54,052 nucleotides of DNA from Bryobacterales bacterium (GTDB lineage: Bacteria; Acidobacteriota; Terriglobia; Bryobacterales; Bryobacteraceae): the NCBI GenBank assembly GCA_027459465.1, contig DAIDIH010000169.1, positions 1-54,052 of the forward strand, written 5' to 3'. The stretch's first letter is position 1; every line of letters starts with the position of its first letter. The position numbers were made by a program, and so were the translations under genes. Positions 44,490 through 52,900 of this stretch are shown piece after piece. Below the pieces are notes generated by a model that had not been told where the DNA came from, made no database searches, and was given only the letters and a program-made list of their open reading frames with translations.

Positions 44490-45028
44490 TTTTCTCCTCC
44501 TGATTTGCGCTTGGCGCGGGTTGATTTGCGGCCGCCGTTTGGGGACGGGGGCGGAAAGGGGTTGCGGGTTGGTTTGGCGCCGCCGTTCGAGAACGGGGGC
44601 AGAAAGGGTTGGGGATCGCGGTCCTGCCAACGGCGGCGGACTTCGGCGAGGACGCCGGCGCGATTTTGTTCCATTTGGGCGATGACGGCGCATGGCGCGC
44701 CGGTTTCTTCGTGCTTTGCGCCCCAGATGAGTAATTCGAGTAACACAGGGGCGAGGTCGATGCCTTTTTCGGTGAGGCGGTAATGGATGCTGCGGGCGTC
44801 GGCATCCGTGGATTCGGCGGTGATGATGCCGCGGGCCTGGAGATTGCGGAGGCGTCCGGCGAGGATGTTCGATGCGATCCCTTCGCCCGAGGTCTGGAAC
44901 TCCTTGAAAGTTCGGTAGGCGCGCACCATAAGGTCCCGAGTGATGAGCAGCGACCAGCGATCGCCGAAGATCTCCAAGGAGACACTCACCGGGCAGCCGG
45001 AGCGGGGCTTTTTCTGCCTTCCAGCCAC
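44486..45028 (-). CDS. HxlR-family redox-type transcriptional regulator
   Basis: A 180-residue winged-helix protein. [25 protein letters not shown] and [32 protein letters not shown] followed by [21 protein letters not shown] define HxlR. The N-terminal cysteine at residue 12 is the residue that senses thiol-reactive compounds in YodB/HypR-type members. GTG 45028 is preferred because TACTCT lies 7 bases upstream; the frame extends to 45250 but those residues look non-coding. A proline/glycine-rich C-terminal tail holds a tandem duplication of about 16 residues. It is first in the HxlR-propeller-MoaD operon and a palindrome over its promoter suggests autoregulation. Confidence 0.9.
   Translation of the reverse strand: MAGRQKKPRSGCPVSVSLEIFGDRWSLLITRDLMVRAYRTFKEFQTSGEGIASNILAGRLRNLQARGIITAESTDADARSIHYRLTEKGIDLAPVLLELLIWGAKHEETGAPCAVIAQMEQNRAGVLAEVRRRWQDRDPQPFLPPFSNGGAKPTRNPFPPPSPNGGRKSTRAKRKSGGEK
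44521..44616. repeat. 48-bp tandem duplication in the HxlR C-terminal tail
   Basis: Two imperfect copies, starting at 44521 and 44569, encode [19 protein letters not shown] and [19 protein letters not shown] segments of 16 residues. The tail lies outside the usual HxlR domain. Confidence 0.65.
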
Positions 45029-45035
45029 GGGAGAC

Positions 45036-45041
45036 AGAGTA
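45036..45041 (-). promoter_or_regulatory. Candidate -10 box of the HxlR-propeller-MoaD operon
   Basis: The minus strand reads TACTCT, 7 bases before GTG 45028, with no Shine-Dalgarno between, implying a leaderless first gene. The same hexamer is the proposed -10 box at 46400 and 46729. Confidence 0.5.
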
Positions 45042-45047
45042 ACCGAA

Positions 45048-45068
45048 TTACTTGCGGAATGCAAGTAA
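45048..45068. promoter_or_regulatory. HxlR operator candidate (perfect palindrome)
   Basis: TTACTTGC and GCAAGTAA form a perfect 8-bp inverted repeat around a 5-base spacer. It starts 6 bases upstream of the -10 box and covers the spacer and -35 region, so a bound HxlR dimer would block transcription. Repeats with TTAC-GTAA ends are common for HxlR regulators. Confidence 0.75.
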
Positions 45069-45083
45069 AAGTTGTTCTCCGGC

Positions 45084-45124
45084 AAAAAAGCCCCGGACCG
45101 CGGGGAATGGCGCGCGGTCCGGGG
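45084..45124 (-). terminator. Rho-independent terminator of the secreted propeller gene
   Basis: A 12-bp GC stem (CCCCGGACCGCG with CGCGGTCCGGGG, loop of 10) is followed in the minus-strand direction by CTTTTTTG, six T in a row. It ends transcription of the gene stopping at 45147 and insulates the HxlR promoter. Confidence 0.85.
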
Positions 45125-45146
45125 CGGGGGCGAGGGTTGTGGGGAA

Positions 45147-46316
45147 TCAGTCTCTGCGGCCGCGGCGGAAGCCGTCGACGGTCCAGATGGTGACGTTGTT
45201 GGCGTTGTCGTCGACGGCGGCGAAATAGAGGCGGTTGCGGAAGAAACCAATGTTTAGGCCGAAGGAGCCGCCCTGGTTGGGGTCGACGGAGAGTTCGGTG
45301 ACGAATTTACCGCCCGGGGTGAATTCGACGAGTTCGCTGGGCTGGGTTGGGTCGCCGTTGATCACGTCGCTGTTGGCGACGATGAGGTCGCCGTTGGGGG
45401 CGAGCGTCATGCCGAGTGGGCCGTGCAAGTGGGTCTGGTCCTGATAGACGACGTAGCCCATGGGGCCGGGCTCGGTCATTTTGCCGGCGTTGGCGACGCC
45501 GATGATCGAGTTTTCGAAGCTGGCGGCGACGTAGAGGGTATCGCGGAAGGCGTCATAGGCGAGGCCGGTGGGGCCTACTTCGAGGGCGGCGGGGTCGCCG
45601 CGGTGGTTGAAGCCGGTGGCGATGACGATGGCGTCGCTGAGGTTGACGTGTTCGGAGGTGAGCGAGATATCGATGCGGGAGATGGTTCCGTTCAAGACGT
45701 TGGAGACGAAGATCTGGGCGGTGGAGCCCATGTCGTTGACGGTGAGGTCCCAGGGGCCGTCGACAATCTGGCTGTTGGCGTACGTCCAGACGACCTTGCC
45801 GGAGGCGTCGATGGCGAGGATGGAGCCGGCGGCGGCGGTTGCGGAAGTGCCGTCGGAGGTAGGGAAGCTGGCGACGATGACGAGGCCGCCGCGGAGGACC
45901 TGGAGTCCGGTGGAGAGGCCGGGACTGCTCTGGCCCTGGAAGAAGAGAGACGGTTGGCCGTCGCGGATGCGCACGATGGTGGTGCCCGTGCCTTGGAGGT
46001 TCTGGCTGTTATTGAAATTCGAAATCAGTAGATCGCCCTCGCGCAGCATGCCGGTGCCTTCAAAGCCCTCGGGGACGAAGGAGACGCCATAGGGATTGAC
46101 GTCGCCGTTGGAGGGGACGGTGGAGACGGTGGCGGAGAAATCGAGGTTGCCAAGAATCGACGGGTAACCTGGCTCCTGCGCCTGGACGAAGGGGGCGGAG
46201 AGGGCGGCCAAGGCGGCGGCGAACAGGAGGTGAGAGGCGGTGCGGCGGGCGAAGCGCCGGGCCGGAGTGACTCGCGCGGGACCGGCCGGCGAGTGGGACG
46301 AGATTCGATTGCGCAT
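45147..46316 (-). CDS. Secreted beta-propeller protein (NHL/YVTN-like, TIGR03118-type)
   Basis: About 389 residues. ATG 46316 is chosen because a GAGGAG Shine-Dalgarno lies 6 bases before it, inside the codons that follow the earlier ATG at 46331. A long signal peptide (ASHLLFAAALAALSAPFVQAQ) is preceded by a basic Arg-rich stretch. Repeated blade-like units follow: GDLLISNFNNSQN, GSILAIDASGKVVWTYANSQ, GPTGLAYDAFRDTLYVAASFENS, GPLGMTLAPNGDLIVANSD. It lies on the external side and probably binds a ligand or acts as a lactonase-like propeller; no active-site set is clear. It has a strong terminator and a promoter with 11-bp repeats. Confidence 0.85.
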   Translation of the reverse strand: MRNRISSHSPAGPARVTPARRFARRTASHLLFAAALAALSAPFVQAQEPGYPSILGNLDFSATVSTVPSNGDVNPYGVSFVPEGFEGTGMLREGDLLISNFNNSQNLQGTGTTIVRIRDGQPSLFFQGQSSPGLSTGLQVLRGGLVIVASFPTSDGTSATAAAGSILAIDASGKVVWTYANSQIVDGPWDLTVNDMGSTAQIFVSNVLNGTISRIDISLTSEHVNLSDAIVIATGFNHRGDPAALEVGPTGLAYDAFRDTLYVAASFENSIIGVANAGKMTEPGPMGYVVYQDQTHLHGPLGMTLAPNGDLIVANSDVINGDPTQPSELVEFTPGGKFVTELSVDPNQGGSFGLNIGFFRNRLYFAAVDDNANNVTIWTVDGFRRGRRD

Positions 46317-46399
46317 AGTGTTGCTCCTCATGGTTGATCAAAGTTCTGCCATGCCACGCGTTTTCGTTTGCATTTCGTTTCGCGTTGGTTGACTTTTCG

Positions 46400-46457
46400 A
46401 GAGTAAATGGGGTGGGGGCAGTAAGTCGTAAATTGCGGGTTAGATTTTCGTTAAATG
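46400..46457 (-). promoter_or_regulatory. Promoter with three 11-bp direct repeats (secreted propeller gene)
   Basis: On the minus strand, TTTAAC, TCTAAC and TTTACG motifs recur every 11 bp between 46457 and 46424, the last merging into ACGACT at the -35 position. After 18 bp comes TACTCT (46405-46400) as -10. The leader to ATG 46316 is about 75 bases. Phased direct repeats overlapping a poor -35 box are the hallmark of activation by OmpR/PhoB-type winged-helix proteins. Confidence 0.65.
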
Positions 46458-46490
46458 ACCGGCGGGGGAAAGTTGGGGCTGAGAAGCGAG

Positions 46491-46682
46491 TTACCACTGG
46501 CGGGGAGGGGAAGGGTGGGGAGTCTGGCTTTCCGCGCTGAGGCGGGCGAGGAGTTCGAGGAATTCGAGGAAGGAGTTGAAGTGGCCGGAGCGGCCGGAAT
46601 CGATGTGTTCGAGGCGGCCGCGGAAGATGTCGCGGCTGTCAACGGGTTCCGAGCGGAGTTGGAGGACGAAGTCAGTGTGCAT
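46491..46682 (-). CDS. Small hypothetical protein (63 residues)
   Basis: Residues run MHTDFVLQLRSEPVDSRDIF, RGRLEHIDSGRSGHFNSFLE, FLELLARLSAESQ and a Pro-rich end. The pattern (strand, RGRLEHIDSG turn, FNSFLEFLELL helix) matches a type of very small protein found beside many acidobacterial regulators, and it is read in the frame favoured by codon pattern. ATG 46682 lacks a Shine-Dalgarno; a GTG further upstream near 46725 is possible. It lies between the winged-helix/ATPase regulator gene and the secreted propeller gene and has its own repeat-bearing promoter. Function unknown. Confidence 0.6.
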   Translation of the reverse strand: MHTDFVLQLRSEPVDSRDIFRGRLEHIDSGRSGHFNSFLEFLELLARLSAESQTPHPSPPRQW

Positions 46683-46728
46683 GCGCGCTCGCTGTGGATC
46701 GACGCGGAGTGCCGATCGTCTCACTTCC

Positions 46729-46785
46729 AGAGTAGGCGCGGGGCGGGAGGGAGTCGTAAAGTTTGGGTTAAGAATGAGTAAAACG
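46729..46785 (-). promoter_or_regulatory. Promoter with three 11-bp direct repeats (63-residue protein gene)
   Basis: On the minus strand, TTTTAC, TTAACC and TTTACG motifs recur every 11 bp between 46785 and 46752, ending in ACGACT at the -35 position, with TACTCT (46734-46729) 17 bp further on. The repeats overlap the last 18 bp of the regulator gene. The layout is the same as at 46400-46457. Confidence 0.65.
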
Positions 46786-49776
46786 GAGGGCGCGATCGAG
46801 CAGGTTTGAGCGGAGGGGATGGGAATCGGGCAGGGAAGCGGCGAGGCGGGTGAGGGAGCCGGCGGCGGCGGAGCGGCGGGAATCGGCTTCGGAGGAATCT
46901 CCGCGGGAGTGGGCGAGGGCGGCGGCGAGATCGTGGAGGCGCCATTCGGCGAGTGGGGCTTGGGCGCCGTCGAGGGCGAGGGCGCCCTGGGCGAGGTGGC
47001 GGCGGGCCTCGTCGTGGTTGCCGGCGGCGAGAGCGGCGCGGCCGAGGGAGGAGTAAGCGAGAGTGAGGTAAGTGCGCTGGCCGGAGCTGGAGGCGAGATC
47101 GCGAAGGATGAGGGCTTCGCGGGCGGCGTCGGCGGTGCAGCCGCGGGCGAGGTACAGCTCGGCGCGGGCATGGCGGAAGGGCATGCGGAAGATCCAGTCG
47201 AGGCAGTAGGGTCCGGATTCGGTGTCGCGGAGGACCTGGAGGAGGCATTGGCGCGCCTCGGCGAGTTCGCCGAGGCCGAGGTGGGCCTCCCCAAGCATGG
47301 TGAGGGCGATGAGACGGGGGAAACCGGGGCGGGCTTTGGGTAGGGATTTGAGGCAGATGTCTTTGGCGCCGGCGAAATCGAAGGCGTGAGCGTGGAGGCG
47401 GGCGAGGACGAGGTTGAGGACGACTTCGCCGGTCGTGGTGCCGTTGCGGATGGCGAGATCGAGGCCCTGGTGGAGGACGTGGAGGGCTTCGCCGAGGCGG
47501 CCGAGGTGGAGGAGGGCCCAGGCCTGGAAGTAGAGGCAGGAGATGTAAAGGAAGGCGTCGCCGGTATCGAGGCCGAGGCGCATGCCTTCGCTGGCCACGT
47601 CGCAGGCCTCGTGTTCCTGGGAGCGGTAGCAGAGGAAGAAGGAGTAAGACATCAGGTGGAGGCCGAGGCAGGCGGTGTCGCCGGCGGCTCGCGCGGCTTC
47701 GACAGCGGCGGCGACGTCCTGGAAGTGGCTATCGCTCCAGCCGAGGAGGCGGATGTGGCGGCTGGCGTAGTAGCCGCGGGCCTGAATATGGAGGCCTGGG
47801 GTGGGCAGCGAGAGGCTGCGTTCGACGGCGCGGGCGGCGACTTCGAGGCTGCGATGGTGGTCGGTCCAGAAGAAGACGGCGCTGAGTTTGAGGAGGGCGG
47901 CGACTTCCCAGTCCGGGCGTTGGGCGTTTTGGGCGAGGGTGATGAGGCGCTGGCAGGTGGCGATGGCGCCGTCGTAGTCGTCGAGGGCGCGGAAGAGGGT
48001 GCCGCGGTCGTCGAGGATCTGTTGTTCGGCTTCGAGGCGGTCATCGGGCGGGAGGTGGTCGAGCAGGCGGAGCGCGTGGGTGAGGTAGTCGAGGGCTTCG
48101 CGGTTGGCGCAGCGGCCGGCGGCGGAGGTAGCGGAGCGGCGGAGGTAGCGGATGGCGCGGGGGAAGTCGCGGCCCTGTTCGAAGTGGACGGCCAGTTCGG
48201 CGGCGATTTCGTCGAGGTGATCGGAGTACTCGTTCTCCTGGAAATCGCCGATGCGCTTGTGGAGCGCGGCGCGGCGGGGTTCGGGGAGCGAATGATAGAG
48301 GACGTGCTGATAGAGGATGTGGGTGAAGGCGTAGCGTTCGAGGAGGGAGCCGTCGGAGATCTGGATGGTCTTGGCGGGGCGGAGGAACTGGCCGCGGCGG
48401 GACAGATCCTGGCAGACGGATTCGATCAACGGGATGCCCGCGCCCAGGCCGCCGTTGATGGTGCGGGTGGAGAACTCGAGGCCGGCGACGCTGGCGACGG
48501 TGAGGACGTGCTGTTCGTCCGGAGTGAGCCGTTCAATCTGTTTTTCGATCAACTGGCGGAGGCTGTCGGGGATGCCGAGGCTGACGGCGAGGGCGGGGGC
48601 GGCGAGCCGCCAGCCAGTGGGAGCGCGGAGGATCTGGTTTGTCGAGACGAGGTAATCGACGACGTTGACCAGGAACAGGGGATTGCCGTCGGTGCGCTGG
48701 TGGATGAGGGTGGCGAGTTCGGGGGGGAAATCGGAGGCGGGGAAACGGAGGGCGAGGTAGCGGGCGACGGCGGCCGGAGAAAGGAACTCGAGGGGCAGTT
48801 CGGTGCAGCGGTGGTGAATCTGAAGTTCGCGTTTGAGCGAGCGGAGAGGATGGTGTTTGACGATGACTTCGGCCGGACGGAACGTGCCGAGCAGAAGGAG
48901 GCGGGCGGGTTGGCGGCCGCGGGCGAGGTGGGCGATGAGGTCGACGGTGGAGACGTCGGACCAGTGGAGATCTTCGAGGAAGAAGACGAGCGGGATTTCG
49001 GCGGTTAAGGCTTCGATGGCTTCGGCGATTTCGCGGAGCATACGTTCTTTTGGGGCGCCGAGGATTTCCCGTTTGAGCTCATCGCGGTTTGCTTCGGCGA
49101 CGAGAGAGGGCATTTGGACGAGCCAGGTGGGGGCGTGCAGGCGAAGGATGGGGAGAAAGCGTTCGCGGCCGGGCTGGCGGCAGAGTTGGGCGAGGGCGGT
49201 GAGGACGGGGAAATAGGGTTCGCCCTCGCCGAAGTGCTCGATGCAGTGGCCGTGGGCGATCCAGACGTTGGGGGACGCCTCGAGGCGGCGGGCGAAGGCT
49301 TCGACGAGTGTGGTTTTTCCGATGCCGGTTTCTCCGGTGAGGAAGACGATCTGACGTTGGCCTTCGAGGGCGCGGGCGAGCAGATCGTCGAGCTGGGCCA
49401 GATCCGGTTCCCGTTCGATGGGCTGGATGCGGGGATCGAGGGGGAGCGGCCCGCCTGGGGAAAGGATCTCGCCGATGAAGCGGTAGCCGCGGCGGTGGAG
49501 GGTTTCGAGGAAGCGGGGCGCCTTGCTGGTATCGTTGAGGGCGCGGCGAATCTCGGCGACGGAGACTTTCAAGACGCCTTCGCCGACGTGGGTATCGGGC
49601 CAGACGGCATCGAGGAGTTCGTTTTTCGTGACCAGGCGGCCGGGGTTTTCGAGCAGATAACGCAAGACGGCAAAGGCTTTCCGGCTGAGTGGGATGGTTT
49701 TGACGCCGCTCGTGAGGGCTTCGTTCGCCGGTTCCAGACAGAACGGAGGGAAGACAATTGGGGCGGGGGCGGGCAA
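46768..49776 (-). CDS. Winged-helix / ATPase / TPR transcriptional regulator
   Basis: A 1002-residue regulator. Residues 1-105 form an OmpR/PhoB-type winged helix (IPLSRKAFAVLRYLLENPG, LLDAVWPDTHVGEGVLKVSV, RRGYRFIGEI). Residues about 120-400 are an AAA/STAND ATPase: Walker A GETGIGKTT near 150 and Walker B LVFFLEDLHWSD. Residues about 480-1000 are helical TPR-like repeats (HLGRLGEALHVLHQGLDLAI, ALTMLGEAHLGLGELAEARQ). Such proteins bind an inducer on the repeat domain and use ATP to oligomerise on direct repeats. TTG 49776 is the likely start, with TAGAAT at 49795-49800 as a possible -10 box. Phased repeats next to its 3' end are its probable targets. Confidence 0.9.
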   Translation of the reverse strand: MPAPAPIVFPPFCLEPANEALTSGVKTIPLSRKAFAVLRYLLENPGRLVTKNELLDAVWPDTHVGEGVLKVSVAEIRRALNDTSKAPRFLETLHRRGYRFIGEILSPGGPLPLDPRIQPIEREPDLAQLDDLLARALEGQRQIVFLTGETGIGKTTLVEAFARRLEASPNVWIAHGHCIEHFGEGEPYFPVLTALAQLCRQPGRERFLPILRLHAPTWLVQMPSLVAEANRDELKREILGAPKERMLREIAEAIEALTAEIPLVFFLEDLHWSDVSTVDLIAHLARGRQPARLLLLGTFRPAEVIVKHHPLRSLKRELQIHHRCTELPLEFLSPAAVARYLALRFPASDFPPELATLIHQRTDGNPLFLVNVVDYLVSTNQILRAPTGWRLAAPALAVSLGIPDSLRQLIEKQIERLTPDEQHVLTVASVAGLEFSTRTINGGLGAGIPLIESVCQDLSRRGQFLRPAKTIQISDGSLLERYAFTHILYQHVLYHSLPEPRRAALHKRIGDFQENEYSDHLDEIAAELAVHFEQGRDFPRAIRYLRRSATSAAGRCANREALDYLTHALRLLDHLPPDDRLEAEQQILDDRGTLFRALDDYDGAIATCQRLITLAQNAQRPDWEVAALLKLSAVFFWTDHHRSLEVAARAVERSLSLPTPGLHIQARGYYASRHIRLLGWSDSHFQDVAAAVEAARAAGDTACLGLHLMSYSFFLCYRSQEHEACDVASEGMRLGLDTGDAFLYISCLYFQAWALLHLGRLGEALHVLHQGLDLAIRNGTTTGEVVLNLVLARLHAHAFDFAGAKDICLKSLPKARPGFPRLIALTMLGEAHLGLGELAEARQCLLQVLRDTESGPYCLDWIFRMPFRHARAELYLARGCTADAAREALILRDLASSSGQRTYLTLAYSSLGRAALAAGNHDEARRHLAQGALALDGAQAPLAEWRLHDLAAALAHSRGDSSEADSRRSAAAGSLTRLAASLPDSHPLRSNLLDRALRFTHS

Positions 49777-49849
49777 GCGGAGGTTCTCTGTGGTATTCTA
49801 TTTGATCTTTTGCTTGCGGTTGGAGGGGTGGGGAAGCCCGGAACGACAG

Positions 49850-49888
49850 AGGGGCGGCGTGGAGCCGGTTGAGCTCCACGCCGCCCCT
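49850..49888 (-). terminator. Strong hairpin after the TonB receptor gene
   Basis: A perfect 16-bp inverted repeat (AGGGGCGGCGTGGAGC and its complement, loop of 7) lies 24 bp after the receptor stop. No T-run follows on the minus strand, so it may act as a processing or pausing structure rather than a classic terminator. Confidence 0.6.
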
Positions 49889-49911
49889 CGATCCGGGTCC
49901 GGGGTTGTGGT

Positions 49912-52900
49912 TTAGAAGTAGTAGCGCAAGGAGAGTTGCAGGTTGCGCGAGAGGCCGGTCTTGCCGGTCACGTCGCCGAACTGGGAGGACGTGGGGTTCA
50001 GGTTCACGCCACCGAGGTTCGGGTGGTTGTCGACGTCGTAGGCTTCGGCGCGGAACTCGACGCCGGTACGTTCGTTGATGGCGAATATTTTGAAGAGGCC
50101 GAGGTTCCAATCGACGAAGCCAGGCTGGTAGATGGAGTCGCGGACACCGTTCTGGAGGACGAAGGTACCTGCTGCGGGCGGGGTGAAGATGGGCGCGCCG
50201 CTCGAGTTGGTGGGGCTGAACCACTTTGATCCGCCGCCGGTGGGACCGGCGAAGCCGCCGATGATGGAGGGGCTGCCGCTCATGGCCCAGTACTGGCCGT
50301 TGCCGCTGCAGCCGATGTTGCCGACTTCGCCGACGCCCGCGTAGTCGTTGTTGTAGACGACGCTGCAAGGCGTGCCGGTCTGGGCCTGGAAGATGGTGTT
50401 AATCGTCCAGCCGCCCAGCATCTTCTCGGTCAGGTTCTTGGCTCCCTTGAAGAAGGGCAGCTCATAGCTGAGGGTGAGGATGCCGACGTTCCGGGTATCG
50501 AACGTGGACGGTCCCCAGAGGTTGCTGGTGTTGTAAGTGTCGGGAACGATGTCGCGATAAGCGGAGGTGCTATCCATGCTTTTGGAGAGCGTGTAGGCGA
50601 AATCGAACATGATGCCGTTGCTGAAGCGGCGGTTCAGATCCATTTGCAGGGAGTTGTAGCGCGAGGTACCCGCGCTTTGCTCCTGCTGGATGGCGGCGTA
50701 GCCTTTGTAGGGACGCAGATAATTGGCGCTGACGCCGGGGTTGGCGAGCAGGGCGCCGACGGTGGGTTGGTTGATGTCGAAGACTTCCCACTCGTTTACG
50801 CCACGGTTACCGACGTAGGCGGCCTGGAGGACCAACTTCCAGGGGAGCTGCTGCTGGACGGTGAAGTTCCAGCTATAGATCTCGGGCGGCTTGGTGTTCT
50901 GCGCGTAGGTGGTGAGAGTAATGGGAGCGGCGATGTTCGCGTTGAGCGCCGCGCCGGGGTTATTCACCGATACGTTGGTGACGGTGACGAAGGGCTGGAA
51001 GGGTGAGTTGCCGCCGGGGAAGACGTTGTCAAGCACCGGATTGTGGGTGACGAAGGCGCCGAAGCCCGCGCGGATGACGGTGTTATTGGTGGCCTGATAG
51101 GCGATGCCGAGGCGGGGCTGGAACATGTTATAGGTGTTGACGTAGCCCTGCGGCAGGTTCGGGTTGAACAGGCCGTTGTAAGTGGTGGTGCCGGCTTCGG
51201 TGACGCCGTGGCCGAGAGCGTTGCTCGGGAACCCGCTTATGCCGGGGATGACGACGCCGTTGTACTGGTTGCCGGTGCCGACGAAGACGTTACCGTTGGC
51301 CGGGTTAAGCCGGACGGCCTGGGACGTGTTATATAGCGACGGATCGAAGTAATCGGCGTTGCCCCAGAGAGCGTGGTAGGGAGGCGTGATGGTGTCGCGG
51401 ACGCCGTATTCGATTGTGAGTTTCGGGGTGACTTTCCAGGAGTCCTGGGCGAACCATTCCCAGAGGTTACTGCGCCAGATGGTGTATGCGCGGGGACCGA
51501 TTTCGGTGTAGCTGTCGGCGAGGCCGAGAGCCAAGTTGGCGATGCCGACGCCGGAGGTTGCGCCCAAGCCGGAACGGGCGTCGGTGAACTGGAACGTACC
51601 GTTCTGATTGCTGCTGCCGCCGGGGACGGTGGCTACGTTGATCTGGTCGCGATCGTCCTCACCGCTGCGGTCGAAGTAGAGACCGAACTTGAAGGTGTGG
51701 TTGTTCCAGACCTTGGTCAAGCTATCGGAGTAAGTCCAGTAGATGCCCTGGGAGTGGGACGGATACGGGCCACCGGAGAGGCCATAGAACCCGGGAATCT
51801 GGACAGTGGGAATCTTACCGTTGATATCTTTGCCCTGGGGGAAGATATACGGATAGTCGATGCCGAACTGAGACCGGTCGAAGCCGGGCTTGGTGGTGTC
51901 GACGGGGATGTAAACGTCGTCGACGCTAAGGGTGGCGCGGGCCTCGTTGACCATAGTCGGGCTCATGGTATAAGTCCAGCCGATGGCGTTGGTCTGGTTG
52001 GGACGCTTGAAGTACTTGCTGGTGAGGCCCGAGCCCTGGTCGAAGGGCTGGTACTCGAACCAGCCATAGTCCTGGCGGCGGATCTCGATGTGGTTCTTGT
52101 CGTTCGGGATGATGTCGCCGTTGTAGTTGCCCTGATTCTGGTTGATGGGGTGGGCGGCCTGGGCGATCCAGTTCTGTGATCCAGAGAGGAAGCCTGGCGT
52201 GGGGCCGGGGTAAGCGTTGAGGATGGCCATGCCGTTGTGGCTGAGTTGGCTCTGAGGGATGACATTGCCGGGGTAGGGCACGCAACTGGCGGAGCCTTTC
52301 GCGGCGCAGGTGCCGGGTTCGTAGATGGGAGTTACGCCCTTGTACCAGGGGTTGGGGCCGAGCAATTCGCTGAAATTGCCCTGACGCATGAGGGCGGTGG
52401 GGACGGCCTGGGTCTGGGTGTCGGTGTAGCGGTAACGCGTCCACTGATCGGCGATGAAGAAGAAGAACTTATTCCGCCACTTATCGAAGACGCCGGGGAT
52501 CGCGACGGGGCCCCCGATGCTATAGCCGAACTGGTTATAGCGGAACGGCGGGGCGAAGTCGGTACTCTTGCTCAGGTTGCGGCCCCACTGGTTGGCGTTC
52601 ATGTCGGAGTTACGGAAGTATTCGAAGGCGTCGCCGTGGAACTGGGAGGTGCCGCCTTTGCTGACGATGCGGACCTGGCCGCCGCCGGAGCCACCGTATT
52701 CCGCGGAGAAATCCGTAGTGAGAACCTGAATTTCCTGGGTAGAGTTGACGATGGGGACGGTGATGCTAGTGCCGTTGCCACGGGTGCGGGTGGCGGGAGC
52801 GCCGTCCTGATAGATCATGGTGTCCATCTGGCGGGTGCCGTTGATGTTGAGGCCGGCGTTGGTCAGGCCGAAGTTAAAGTCGCCGAAACTGGCGCCGCTG

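Noticed and set aside
46455..46781. A 108-residue acidic plus-strand frame
   Set aside because: It is antisense to the 63-residue gene and to the repeat promoters; its Glu/Ala/Gly composition is that of a shadow.
47386..49008. A 540-residue plus-strand open frame rich in Gly, Glu and Val
   Set aside because: It is antisense to the winged-helix/ATPase/TPR regulator, whose domains are clear; the composition mirrors that gene.
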